Assembly: GCA_902613275.1 (NCBI GenBank)
Contig: CACMGM010000012.1
Span: forward strand, 1-23,668
DNA length: 23,668 nt
Source: an uncultured Alphaproteobacteria bacterium
Lineage (GTDB): Bacteria > Pseudomonadota > Alphaproteobacteria > HIMB59 > GCA-002718135
Reading direction: 5' to 3'
The first letter of the stretch is position 1, and every line of letters starts with the position of its first letter. Below the pieces are notes generated by a model. The model saw nothing but the letters and a program-made list of their open reading frames with translations, made no database searches and was not told the origin of the DNA. The position numbers were made by a program, and so were the translations under genes. Below, piece after piece: positions 1 to 7,810 of this stretch.

Positions 1-852
1 ATTTTTAAAGAAGGAGTATATGATAAAAATGGGAAATGGATGGATGGATGGGAAACAAGAAGAAAAAGAATTGAAGGAAATGATTATGTTACTATTAAAT
101 TAGGCCTTCCTGGTAAAATTAATTTTGCTGAAATAGACACAAGCTATTTTAATGGCAATCAACCTGAATACGCAAGCATTGATGCTTGTTATTTTGAAAA
201 AAATAAATTTAATTGGGTAAATATATTATCAAAAAGGAAACTTAATCCAAATTATCTTCATGGTTTTAAAACTCAACAGAATAATATAGTTTTTAACTTC
301 ATAAGATTGAACATCTATCCAGATGGAGGAGTTGCAAGATTAAAATTATTAGGAAATTTAGATATATCAAAATTAAAATTTCCAAATAAAAAATTTGATT
401 TACTTAGCATCCTTAATGGTTCAAAAATTGTGGCATGTAGTGATGAACATTTTGGAAGGGCAGAAAATTTATTACTGCCATTTAAATCTAAAAATATGGG
501 CAATGGTTGGGAAACTAAAAGAAGAAGAGGATCAGGATATGACTGGGTTATAATTAAACTTGGTAAACCTGGTTTAATTGAAAATTTTAATATTGAAACT
601 CATTATTTTAAAGGTAATTATCCGTCTCATTGCTCAGTACAAGGTCTTTATTCAATAAAAAATATAAATATAAGAAAATTAATAAATGAAAGCAAAAATT
701 GGAAATTTTTAATAAAAAATAAAAATCTTAAACCTAATTCATCATCAAAAATTAATTCAACTAAACACATTAAAAAAATAAATTATTTGAAATTAAATAT
801 TTATCCTGACGGTGGTATTTCACGGATCAGGGCAATTGGAAAGTTTTTGTGA
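1..852 (+). CDS. alc: Allantoicase, 5' end missing
   Basis: Allantoicase (EC 3.5.3.4) splits allantoate into ureidoglycolate and urea in the cytoplasm, late in purine breakdown. The reading frame is open from base 1, ahead of the first ATG at 40. The residues before that ATG (IFKEGVYDKNGKW) match the usual allantoicase lead-in to the W-M-D-G-W-E-T-R-R motif, so the true start lies upstream of the window; roughly 50 residues seem missing against the usual 330 or so. The protein is two copies of the allantoicase (jelly-roll) domain. Each opens with GWET(R/K)R and closes with (R/K)LNIYPDGG: the first copy covers about bases 40-366, the second about 499-849. The stop (TGA 850-852) overlaps the GTG start of allA, showing translational coupling. 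The identification is firm; only the N-terminus is unseen. Confidence 0.95.
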   Translation: MFKEGVYDKNGKWMDGWETRRKRIEGNDYVTIKLGLPGKINFAEIDTSYFNGNQPEYASIDACYFEKNKFNWVNILSKRKLNPNYLHGFKTQQNNIVFNFIRLNIYPDGGVARLKLLGNLDISKLKFPNKKFDLLSILNGSKIVACSDEHFGRAENLLLPFKSKNMGNGWETKRRRGSGYDWVIIKLGKPGLIENFNIETHYFKGNYPSHCSVQGLYSIKNINIRKLINESKNWKFLIKNKNLKPNSSSKINSTKHIKKINYLKLNIYPDGGISRIRAIGKFL

Positions 853-1343
853 ACTATAAAATAAAGAATATTAGTAAAGAGAATTTTAAAAATTATGGTG
901 ATTTAATTACAACATCTAATAAAAATTATGAAAGTATTAATAAAGATACAACCGATAGTTTTTTTGATTTAGCAAATATTCAAATAATTGGTGATGACAA
1001 AAGATCTAGATTAAATATTTTTCAAGCAAAGAAAAGGAACTTTCCATTAAAAATTAACATGTTAGAAAATCACCCCTTTAGTTCTCAAGTATTTCTTCCG
1101 TTTAATGGTACAGGTTTTTTAGTTTTAGTTGCTCCAATAGGTAACAAACCTAAAATTGATTTAATTGAAATATTCAAAGTAAGCGATGGTGATGGTATAA
1201 ATTTTAATCCCAAAGTATGGCATTTTCCTCTAATATCTCTTGAGAATGAAAAATATATTACCATTGATAAAAAAGATGCGGATAATAATATTGAGATTTA
1301 TAATTTTGAACAATCAGAAATATTTGAATTAAATTATGAGTGA
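849..1343 (+). CDS. allA: Ureidoglycolate lyase
   Basis: Cytoplasmic ureidoglycolate lyase (EC 4.3.2.3), converting ureidoglycolate to glyoxylate and urea, the step after allantoicase. The 164-residue length fits the AllA family. Two family signatures are visible: the ENHPFSSQVFLPF stretch (about residues 74-86, usually E-R-H-P-x-G-S-Q-x-F) and the GINFNPKVWHFPL segment (about 116-128, usually G-V-x-x-x-x-G-V-W-H-x-P-L). Translation starts at GTG 849, overlapping the allantoicase stop as GTGA; no Shine-Dalgarno sequence is apparent, so coupling probably drives initiation. Its stop overlaps the next gene (ATG at 1336) by 8 bp. The glyoxylate product can be aminated to glycine, which would be useful to an organism of this type (inference). 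Confidence 0.92.
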   Translation: MNYKIKNISKENFKNYGDLITTSNKNYESINKDTTDSFFDLANIQIIGDDKRSRLNIFQAKKRNFPLKINMLENHPFSSQVFLPFNGTGFLVLVAPIGNKPKIDLIEIFKVSDGDGINFNPKVWHFPLISLENEKYITIDKKDADNNIEIYNFEQSEIFELNYE

Positions 1344-2841
1344 TACAATATTAAATATAGAAAATATTACAAAATCTTTTCCAAGAGTAGTTGCAAATAA
1401 AAAGGTTACTTTTGATATTAAAAAAAATGCAGTTCATGCAATTTTAGGAGAAAATGGAGCAGGGAAATCTACGTTAGTAAAAATTCTATATGGTCTCTTA
1501 GAACCAGATGAAGGAAATATTAAATTAAATAATAAGGATTTCAAAGTTAATTCCCCAGCAGAAGCAAGGAAACAAGGAATAGGAATGGTATTTCAGCATT
1601 TTTCTTTATTTGATTCTTTATCAGTAAAAGAAAATTTAATTTTAGGAATTGATGAAAAGATGTCTTATTCAGATTTAGAAAATAAGCTAGAAAATATAAG
1701 CTCAAGATATAATCTTCCCTTAGATTTAGATGCTCCAATTACTGCTTTATCAGCTGGAGAAAAGCAGCGTGTAGAAATTGTAAGAATTTTATTACAAGAC
1801 CCTCAGATACTTATTATGGATGAACCAACTTCAGTCTTAACACCACAAGAAGTTGAAAGTTTATTTGTAACATTAAATGAACTCGTCAAAGAAGGTCGTA
1901 CAATATTATATATCACTCATAAACTCGAAGAAGTAATATCAATATGTGATACAGTAACTATAATGAGAAGTGGTGAAATTATAGACACTTCAAGTACTTC
2001 AAATCAAACTGCAAAAACACTGGCAACAAAAATGCTAGGACAAAAATTAGATGACTTAAAAACTAATTATGGACATATAAAAGACGAAGTTAACTTTGAA
2101 GTAAAAAATATTTCATGTGATTATAACGATCCATTTTTAACAGACCTTAAAAATATTTCTTTTCAAGTTAGAGTGGGTGAAATTTATGGCATTGCTGGCG
2201 TTGCTGGTAATGGACAATCAGAATTAATGGATATTTTAACAGGAGAAAATATAAATATTAAATCTGGATCAATTACTTTTGATAATAAAAAAATTGAAAA
2301 GTATGGGCCACAAAAAAGAAGAGATTTATCCATTTCTTTTGTTCCGGAGAATAGATTGGGTCATAGTGCAGTACCTGAGTTAAGTTTGTCTGATAATATT
2401 CTTTTAAGTCAATTTCCAAAAAATAATTTTATTAAAAATGGTATAATTTTGAAAAATAACGTCGATGATTTTGCGAATAATGTAATTAATGAATTTAAAG
2501 TCATTACTCCTGGGAATGATGCTAAAGCATCAAGTTTGTCTGGAGGAAATTTACAAAAATATGTCATTGGCAGAGAAATATCATCCAAGCCAAAAATATT
2601 AATTATTTCACATCCAACTTGGGGAATAGATGCTGGTGCTGAGCATTCTATAAGAGAGTCTTTGATAGAATTATCTCAAAATGGAACATCTATAATTGTT
2701 ATTTCTCAAGATTTAGATGAATTGATTGAAATTACTCATAAAATATCTGTTATTTATGATGGTAATTTATCCAAACCTTTTAAAACTAGTGAAGTAGGAA
2801 TTGAAAAATTGGGATTATTGATGGGTGGAAAAAATGATTAG
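1336..2841 (+). CDS. ABC importer ATPase, double domain, BMP/nucleoside type
   Basis: Energises uptake through the two permeases that follow. The 501-residue protein holds two fused ATP-binding domains, as in RbsA/NupO-type importers. Domain 1 is intact: Walker A GENGAGKST (38-46), signature LSAGEKQ (138-144), Walker B ILIMDEP (158-164). Domain 2 is degenerate: its P-loop region reads GVAGNGQSE (about 288-296) without the GKS/T lysine, although the signature LSGGNLQ (401-407) and a Walker B-like ILIISHP (421-427) remain. That asymmetry is normal for the family. The PENR motif (about 337-340) is typical of nucleoside/BMP importers. The overlaps with allA (8 bp) and the downstream permease place it in the ureide operon, so its substrate is probably a purine, nucleoside or ureide; sequence alone does not decide. 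Confidence 0.92.
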   Translation: MSDTILNIENITKSFPRVVANKKVTFDIKKNAVHAILGENGAGKSTLVKILYGLLEPDEGNIKLNNKDFKVNSPAEARKQGIGMVFQHFSLFDSLSVKENLILGIDEKMSYSDLENKLENISSRYNLPLDLDAPITALSAGEKQRVEIVRILLQDPQILIMDEPTSVLTPQEVESLFVTLNELVKEGRTILYITHKLEEVISICDTVTIMRSGEIIDTSSTSNQTAKTLATKMLGQKLDDLKTNYGHIKDEVNFEVKNISCDYNDPFLTDLKNISFQVRVGEIYGIAGVAGNGQSELMDILTGENINIKSGSITFDNKKIEKYGPQKRRDLSISFVPENRLGHSAVPELSLSDNILLSQFPKNNFIKNGIILKNNVDDFANNVINEFKVITPGNDAKASSLSGGNLQKYVIGREISSKPKILIISHPTWGIDAGAEHSIRESLIELSQNGTSIIVISQDLDELIEITHKISVIYDGNLSKPFKTSEVGIEKLGLLMGGKND

Positions 2842-3907
2842 TTTATTTCCCTCTATAGTTTCTCGCTCACAGAGTTCGGGTCTAATGAATTTTTTTGTTC
2901 CCATAATATCTATAGTTTTAACTTTAATTACAGGTTCAATTATTTTTGTTCTTCTTGGTTTTGATCCAGTTTATGCATTGTATACATTTTTTATTTCACC
3001 TATTTCTTCAACCTACGGTATTTCTGAATTATTTGTAAAAGCAACTCCTTTAGCCTTAATTGCAATTGGCCTCTCATATTGTTTTAAGAATAATATTTAT
3101 AATATTGGAGCTGAAGGACAACTTACCATGGGTGCAATTTTTGGTGGAGGTATTGGAATTTTATTTCATGATACAAATGCTTTTTGGTTGTTGCCATTAA
3201 TGATTTTTGGCGGAGCTATTGGAGGGGCATTGTGGGGCTTAATTCCAGCTATTTTAAAAACAAAATTTAATACAAATGAAATTTTAACAAGTTTAATGTT
3301 AGTTTATGTTGCTTTATATATTTTAGATTATTTAGTAGTGGGTCCTTGGAAAGATCCATTTGGTTATAGTTTTCCTAAATCAAGACCATTTAGTGAATCT
3401 GGAAGAATGCCTTTACTATTTGATGGTTTAAGGGTTCACTTTGGATTAATTATAACGCTATTTTTAATTTTTGTATCTTGGTTTATATTTTCAAAAACTA
3501 TTTTTGGCTTTCAATTAAAAGTATCCGGTTACAGTCCCAAAGCTGCTAGATATGCTGGTTTTAATCAAACAACTTTAGTTTTTTTTGCTTTTGCAATTTG
3601 TGGTGCTTTTGCAGGTATTGCAGGTTTAGCTGAAGTATCCGGCCCAATTGGATTATTATATAGGGATATTTCTCCTAACTATGGATTTACTGCAATTATT
3701 GTTGCTTTCTTAGGTAGACTTCACCCAATTGGTATAATTTTTGCTTCTTTAGTTATTGCTCTTACTTATCTTGGCGCTGAAGATGCACAATTGTTTCTAC
3801 AGATCCCTTCAGCAGTAGGTTTTATATTTCAGGGACTGGTGTTATTTTATTTATTAGGTGCAGAATTGCTAATTAACTATAAATTAACTTCCAAAAAATT
3901 ATTATGA
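2834..3907 (+). CDS. ABC importer permease 1, BMP/nucleoside type
   Basis: Inner-membrane permease of the BPD_transp_2 (branched-chain amino acid/ribose/nucleoside) superfamily, resembling NupP. About nine to ten hydrophobic segments are visible. The NIGAEGQLTMGA motif (near residue 93) and the KTKFNTNEILTSLML segment (near residue 145) are hallmarks of the first permease of BMP-type importers. I chose the ATG at 2834, six bases from a GGGTGG element at 2823-2828, over an in-frame GTG at 2825; both overlap the ATPase stop at 2839-2841. The product is 357 residues. Its stop overlaps the next permease as ATGA at 3904-3907, so the pair is translationally coupled and likely forms a heterodimeric channel. 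Confidence 0.92.
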   Translation: MISLFPSIVSRSQSSGLMNFFVPIISIVLTLITGSIIFVLLGFDPVYALYTFFISPISSTYGISELFVKATPLALIAIGLSYCFKNNIYNIGAEGQLTMGAIFGGGIGILFHDTNAFWLLPLMIFGGAIGGALWGLIPAILKTKFNTNEILTSLMLVYVALYILDYLVVGPWKDPFGYSFPKSRPFSESGRMPLLFDGLRVHFGLIITLFLIFVSWFIFSKTIFGFQLKVSGYSPKAARYAGFNQTTLVFFAFAICGAFAGIAGLAEVSGPIGLLYRDISPNYGFTAIIVAFLGRLHPIGIIFASLVIALTYLGAEDAQLFLQIPSAVGFIFQGLVLFYLLGAELLINYKLTSKKLL

Positions 3908-4773
3908 ATTTTGATTTAATACTTGGAATATTACAAATTGTTTTAATTGCAACAACACCACTTGTTTTTGCAGGCATAGGTGAGTTAGTTACAGAAAAAT
4001 CTGGAGTATTAAATTTAGGTGTAGAAGGAATGATGTTGGTAGGGGCAGTGTCCGCTTTCATTATTTTAGTAATTACTGGAAGTTATTTTTTAGCTTTTTT
4101 TGTATCTATATTATCAGGAATTATCATGTCTGGTTTATTTGCTTTTTTAGTTCTATTTTTAATGTCAAATCAAATTGCTACAGGATTAGCATTAACTATT
4201 TTTGGAATAGGTCTTAGTTCTATGCTTGGTAAACAATATATTGGAACACCAATTGATGGTCTATCACCATGGTTTTTTGTTATATTTTCTTTCTTAATTG
4301 TTTTTTTAGTTAGTTATTTTTTTTATAAAACTAAAGCTGGTTTGATTTTAAGAGCAGTGGGAGAATCTCATAATTCTGCACATGCATTAGGGTATAGTGT
4401 TATTAAAATTAGATTTTTATCAATTTTATTTGGAGGTTCTATGTGTGCACTTGCAGGATCATATATTTCAATTTGTTATGCTCCAATGTGGCAAGAGGGT
4501 ATGACAGCTGGTCGTGGATGGATAGCATTAGCTTTAGTTGTATTTGCAACTTGGAAACCAGAAAGAGTTCTTATTGGAGCGTATATTTTTGGAGGCGTTA
4601 CTATTCTTCAAATGAATCTTCAAGCACTAGGTCTAAGATTTCCTGGTCAATTTTTTAGTATGGCTCCTTATGTAGCTACAATTATAGTTTTAGTATTAAT
4701 ATCTAGTAATAAATTAAGAATAAAACTCAGTGCCCCAGCATCTTTGACTATTCCTTTCTATAAAGGAAGATAA
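3904..4773 (+). CDS. ABC importer permease 2, BMP/nucleoside type
   Basis: Second permease of the same importer, resembling NupQ. The 289 residues hold about eight to nine membrane segments. The segment TTPLVFAGIGELVTEKSGVL followed by NLGVEGMMLVGA near the N-terminus is the diagnostic feature of this subunit; the usual RAVGE motif is present near residue 151 (ILRAVGESHNSA). It starts at ATG 3904 inside the previous stop. It is the last gene of the overlapping run from alc; a 104-bp gap separates it from the gene for the periplasmic binding protein. Confidence 0.92.
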   Translation: MNFDLILGILQIVLIATTPLVFAGIGELVTEKSGVLNLGVEGMMLVGAVSAFIILVITGSYFLAFFVSILSGIIMSGLFAFLVLFLMSNQIATGLALTIFGIGLSSMLGKQYIGTPIDGLSPWFFVIFSFLIVFLVSYFFYKTKAGLILRAVGESHNSAHALGYSVIKIRFLSILFGGSMCALAGSYISICYAPMWQEGMTAGRGWIALALVVFATWKPERVLIGAYIFGGVTILQMNLQALGLRFPGQFFSMAPYVATIIVLVLISSNKLRIKLSAPASLTIPFYKGR

Positions 4774-4810
4774 ATATCCACTCTTTTTTATTTATTTTCT
4801 TATACAATTA

Positions 4811-4838
4811 TTGATCTGATCTGTTTCTATATTACAAA
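4811..4838 (+). promoter_or_regulatory. Candidate sigma70-type promoter for the binding protein
   Basis: A TTGATC -35-like box (4811-4816) lies 16 bp from a TACAAA -10-like box (4833-4838), each matching four of six consensus bases, about 40 bp before the binding-protein start. The gap after an otherwise fully overlapping operon makes a promoter here reasonable. In DNA this AT-rich such matches are common by chance, so this is only a candidate. Confidence 0.3.
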
Positions 4839-4864
4839 TGTTATTGAGTAATCGTTATATTAGC

Positions 4865-4872
4865 AGGTGAGG
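4865..4872 (+). promoter_or_regulatory. Strong Shine-Dalgarno site of the binding-protein gene
   Basis: AGGTGAGG lies five bases before ATG 4878. It is one of the clearest ribosome binding sites in the window, where many genes show none. It fits the high expression usual for periplasmic binding proteins and fixes the start codon. Confidence 0.7.
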
Positions 4873-4877
4873 TTAAA

Positions 4878-5945
4878 ATGATTAGAATAATAACTTTTTT
4901 ATCTACTTTTTTAGTATTTTCATTTGGTTCTGCTTATGCAGACCCTAAAAAAGTTGGATTTATTTATATAGGTCCTCCAGGAGATCATGGTTGGACATAT
5001 ATGCATGATGTAGGAAGAAAATATATGGAGAGTCAATTAGGTGACTCCATAACAACTACATATCTTGAAAATATTCCTGAAAATGCAGATGCAGTAAGAG
5101 CAATTCGAAAGCTAGCTGACTCAGGACATGATTTAATATTTACAACGTCCTTTAACTACATGGATCAGACACATGAAGTTGCGAAAGACTTTCCTGATAT
5201 AAAATTTGAGCATGCTACAGGATATATACAAGCTGACAATGTTGCTACATATTCAGCTAGATTTTATGAAGGAAGAATGATTGAAGGTCATATTGCTGGT
5301 CATATGACTGAAACTAATACTATTGGTTATATAGCTTCATTCCCTATTCCAGAAGTTGTTAGAGGAATTAATGCATTTTATTTAGCAGCAGCTAAAGTTA
5401 ATCCAGATATCAAAATGAAAATAATTTGGGTGTTTACTTGGTATGATCCAGGTAAAGAGGCTGATGCAGCTAATACATTAATTAATCAAGGAGCTGACAT
5501 AATTGTTCAGCATACAGATACATACGCGCCTTGCCAAGCTGCTCAAAAAGCAGGTGTTTATGCGTTTGGTCAAGCTTCAAACCAAGAAGAATTCTGTCCT
5601 GATGCACATTTAACTTCAATTGAAGATATTTGGGGACCTTACTATGCTGCAAGAGCAAAAGCCGTAGTAGATGGCACTTGGTCTTCAGGAGATACTTGGG
5701 ATGGTATGGATAAAGGTATGGTGGTTATGTCACCGTATAATAATAAATTAATGCCAGCAAGTTTAATTCAAGAAGCTGTAAATATGGAAGTTGGAATTAA
5801 AGATGGAACTATTCATCCTTTCACAGGTCCAATTTATAATCAAGCTGGTGAGCTTGTTGTTCCTGAAGGTGAAGTAGCACCTGATGGAATGTTACTTGGA
5901 ATGAACTTTTATGTTCAAGGTATCGACGGCGAAGTACCACAATAA
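4878..5945 (+). CDS. Periplasmic BMP-family binding protein of the ABC importer
   Basis: Captures the substrate in the periplasm and delivers it to the permeases encoded just upstream. The 355-residue protein starts with a signal peptide: MIRI, a hydrophobic run, then a probable signal peptidase I site after SAYA (AYA|DP, about residue 21). No lipobox cysteine is present, so it is likely soluble rather than a lipoprotein like TmpC/PnrA. The opening KKVGFIYIGPPGDHGWTY is the typical BMP (basic membrane protein) beta-1 and ligand-loop segment, and FTWYDPGKEADAANTLINQG around residues 186-205 matches the second lobe. BMP proteins usually bind nucleosides or purine bases; with allantoicase, AllA and a purine phosphoribosyltransferase as neighbours, a purine-related ligand is the best guess. 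A hairpin terminator follows. Confidence 0.9.
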   Translation: MIRIITFLSTFLVFSFGSAYADPKKVGFIYIGPPGDHGWTYMHDVGRKYMESQLGDSITTTYLENIPENADAVRAIRKLADSGHDLIFTTSFNYMDQTHEVAKDFPDIKFEHATGYIQADNVATYSARFYEGRMIEGHIAGHMTETNTIGYIASFPIPEVVRGINAFYLAAAKVNPDIKMKIIWVFTWYDPGKEADAANTLINQGADIIVQHTDTYAPCQAAQKAGVYAFGQASNQEEFCPDAHLTSIEDIWGPYYAARAKAVVDGTWSSGDTWDGMDKGMVVMSPYNNKLMPASLIQEAVNMEVGIKDGTIHPFTGPIYNQAGELVVPEGEVAPDGMLLGMNFYVQGIDGEVPQ

Positions 5946-5961
5946 TTAAAACTCTTATTAT

Positions 5962-5984
5962 CCTCTCTCTTTAAAAGGGAGAGG
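5962..5984 (+). terminator. Hairpin terminator/processing stem after the binding-protein gene
   Basis: CCTCTCTCTT and AAGGGAGAGG (arms 5962-5971 and 5975-5984) pair into a stem of about ten base pairs with one G-U pair and a three-base loop, followed by TTTAATT. It stands out in this AT-rich DNA. The T-tract is short, so it may be a leaky terminator or a 3'-end-protecting stem that raises binding-protein mRNA relative to the downstream phosphoribosyltransferase gene. Confidence 0.7.
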
Positions 5985-6012
5985 TTTAATTCTAAATTTC
6001 AAAGGAATATTT

Positions 6013-6516
6013 ATGTCTGATTTACACATTAGTTGGGACGAATATAGAAGCAAAACTGAAGATTTAGCAAAACAAATTCATAAAGATGGATGGCATTTTA
6101 ATCAGGTTGTATGCATTGCAAAAGGAGGCATGAGAGTAGGAGATGTAATGGCAAGAATATTTGATGTCCCTTTAGCGATCCTTTCTGTTGAGTCATATAA
6201 AGGTGAAGGAGTAAAAAATAAAAGAGGTGCAATTACATTTTCAAGAGATTTAGCAAAAACAAGCCCTAACATTGGATCAAAAGTTTTAATAGTAGATGAT
6301 TTAGCAGACTCAGGAATTACTCTAAAGAAAAGTATTGATTGGTTAAATCACACTTATGGTTTTTACATAGATGAACCAATAAGAACTGGAGTTTTGTTTT
6401 ATAAGTCAGTGTCATCATTTAAACCAAATTATTATGTTGATTACTTAGAAGATTCTCCTTGGATACATATGCCTTATGAGGTTTATGAAACTATGAAACC
6501 AGAAGAACTTGGTTAA
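6013..6516 (+). CDS. Xanthine/guanine-type phosphoribosyltransferase
   Basis: A type I phosphoribosyltransferase of 167 residues that probably joins a purine base (xanthine, guanine or hypoxanthine) to PRPP to give the nucleotide in the cytoplasm. The PRPP-binding loop VLIVDDLADSGIT is at residues 91-103, and an N-terminal CIAKGGMRVGDVMARIF stretch (34-50) forms the usual pyrophosphate loop. The overall pattern resembles the COG2236/yeast Xpt1 group more than E. coli Gpt, by recollection of those sequences. An AAGGA ribosome binding site (6002-6006) fixes ATG 6013. It follows the importer's binding protein across a hairpin, suggesting that imported purine can be salvaged here. Base specificity cannot be read from the sequence. 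It overlaps the convergent flavoprotein gene by 4 bp. Confidence 0.85.
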   Translation: MSDLHISWDEYRSKTEDLAKQIHKDGWHFNQVVCIAKGGMRVGDVMARIFDVPLAILSVESYKGEGVKNKRGAITFSRDLAKTSPNIGSKVLIVDDLADSGITLKKSIDWLNHTYGFYIDEPIRTGVLFYKSVSSFKPNYYVDYLEDSPWIHMPYEVYETMKPEELG

Positions 6517-7190
6517 AAAATCGAAGTAATTTCGTAAAATTTTTTCTTTTGTTTTGCAAATTTTGGTATTGTCGCATCTTTATATGGTCGTCCTATAATA
6601 AGTAAAACAAATGGTTTTTCATTGCTAGGTCTCTTTAAAATTTTATTAAGAAATGTCATTGGACTTGGTGTGTGTGTTAACATTGCTAAGCCAGATAAAT
6701 GTAAACAAGTAATTAATATGCCAGTAGCTATACCGACAGACTCTTTTACATAATAATTTTTTATTTTTTTATTTTTTGAAACTGAATATTTTTTTTCAAA
6801 TATAGCTATTAAATAAGGTGCATTTTCAATAAATTTTTTATTTTCATCAGTTCCTAAAGGAGTTAACGCATCTAACCACTCTTTAGGAGCTTTATACTTA
6901 TAAAAATTTTCCTCTTCTTTTTCTACTTCTATTCTAATCTTCTTTTTTACAGTTTTATTTTTTATTACTACAAAATGCCAAGGTTGAAGATTTGCTCCAC
7001 TTGGAGCTGATCCTGCGGATAAGATCGCATTTTTAATGATATTTATATCGATTTTATCTTTTGAAAATTCGCGTATACTTCTTCTCTCTCTAATATTTTT
7101 ATAAAAATTTTTTGAATTAATCTTCATTTCTTTGATAGTTTGATTTGAAAATTTTAATTCTTCAGCTATGTATTTTTTAACTTTATGCAT
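6513..7190 (-). CDS. Nitroreductase-fold flavoprotein, iodotyrosine deiodinase-like
   Basis: FMN-dependent nitroreductase-superfamily enzyme of 225 residues. The FMN phosphate contact RERRSIREF is at residues 34-42 and SAPSGANLQPWHF at 61-73. It resembles iodotyrosine deiodinase (IYD) more than ordinary nitroreductases. From memory of human IYD, the substrate-gripping residues are Glu157, Tyr161 and Lys182; here Glu93, Tyr97 and Lys118 keep the same spacing (4 and 21) without gaps, in the right place after the SAPSGA motif. Such enzymes reductively dehalogenate halotyrosines, and bacterial homologues exist. The start is uncertain: ATG 7190 has no ribosome binding site and lies in an ATGCAT palindrome; ATG 7127 (residue 22) is an alternative that keeps the whole domain. 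The true substrate is unknown. Confidence 0.82.
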   Translation of the reverse strand: MHKVKKYIAEELKFSNQTIKEMKINSKNFYKNIRERRSIREFSKDKIDINIIKNAILSAGSAPSGANLQPWHFVVIKNKTVKKKIRIEVEKEEENFYKYKAPKEWLDALTPLGTDENKKFIENAPYLIAIFEKKYSVSKNKKIKNYYVKESVGIATGILITCLHLSGLAMLTHTPSPMTFLNKILKRPSNEKPFVLLIIGRPYKDATIPKFAKQKKKFYEITSIF

Positions 7191-7373
7191 TGGTTTGTTA
7201 TTATTATTGGAATACTATTAATTTCTCTATCAATTAGTAACCCTCTATATAAACTAATTATAAAAAAACGTATAAGATTCCATCTTTTCATTGAAGTACT
7301 GTTTAGGATAATACTGTTTTTAATTAGTATAATTATTATTTTTCTAGGTTTGTACTTAGAAAGTATTTCTTAA
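7185..7373 (+). CDS. Small two-helix membrane protein, hypothetical
   Basis: A 62-residue ORF with two hydrophobic segments (about residues 3-20 and 38-58) separated by a basic stretch (KLIIKKRIRFH). This is a classic small inner-membrane layout with a positive loop expected on the cytoplasmic side. It exactly fills the gap between two - strand genes: its ATG shares the ATGCAT palindrome with the flavoprotein start, and its stop overlaps the rhodanese stop. In such a compact genome a filled gap favours a real gene. However, AT-rich DNA easily yields hydrophobic ORFs and there is no clear ribosome binding site. I recognise no family. Confidence 0.45.
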   Translation: MHWFVIIIGILLISLSISNPLYKLIIKKRIRFHLFIEVLFRIILFLISIIIIFLGLYLESIS

Positions 7374-7702
7374 TATCTTCTTATATTTCTATCGATTAAT
7401 GCAGCCCATGCATCTATTCCGCCAAGTACATTAACACAATGATTATAACCTTGTGCTTTAAGCCATTTACATACAGCTTGGCTTCTTGTACCGGTATGAC
7501 ACATCACAAAAATATTTTTTTTCTTATCTAATTCGGTGTATCTTTTAGCAATCTCTGAAAGTTTCATGTGTATTGTGCCTTTAATATGAGCATGATCTCT
7601 TTCAGTATCTTCTCTTACATCTATAATTTGAATTTTTTTATCATCTTGCTTAAGCTCATTTAACTGATGAACTGTTATTTCACTACTACTGTAAAGATCC
7701 AT
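7370..7702 (-). CDS. Single-domain rhodanese-like sulfurtransferase
   Basis: A 110-residue, single-domain rhodanese (GlpE/PspE type), probably cytoplasmic because no signal peptide is seen. The active-site loop CHTGTRS is at residues 68-74 with Cys68 as the persulfide-carrying residue. The family hallmarks IIDVRE (26-31), HIKGTIHM (39-46) and the closing NVLGGIDAW (91-99) are all present. The start at 7702 has an AAGG ribosome binding site (complement of about 7711-7714). Role inferred from the family: moving sulfane sulfur in thiol or cofactor metabolism. The neighbours give no further hint. Confidence 0.9.
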   Translation of the reverse strand: MDLYSSSEITVHQLNELKQDDKKIQIIDVREDTERDHAHIKGTIHMKLSEIAKRYTELDKKKNIFVMCHTGTRSQAVCKWLKAQGYNHCVNVLGGIDAWAALIDRNIRRY

Positions 7703-7810
7703 TATATTACCTTATTATAAATATTACTAGATTTCTACTATTTTAAAAAAATTAATTTTAAAAATTAAATTTGTTATTTCTAAGTTTTTCATGTAAGAGC
7801 GCTTAACATT

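Noticed and set aside
37..51. TGGA tetranucleotide repeat (about 3.75 copies) that could suggest phase variation
   Set aside because: It encodes the conserved W-M-D-G-W motif of allantoicase, is very short, and is not at a start codon of an intact surface-type gene.
4443..4658. 71-residue + strand ORF inside the second permease gene
   Set aside because: It is out of frame within a well-supported permease, has a cysteine/serine/tryptophan-rich composition unlike a real protein here, and is a shadow.
7703..7810. AGCGCT palindrome (near 7798-7803) and AT-rich gap as an operator
   Set aside because: The palindrome is only six bases and single-copy; nothing beyond a likely divergent promoter region can be supported.
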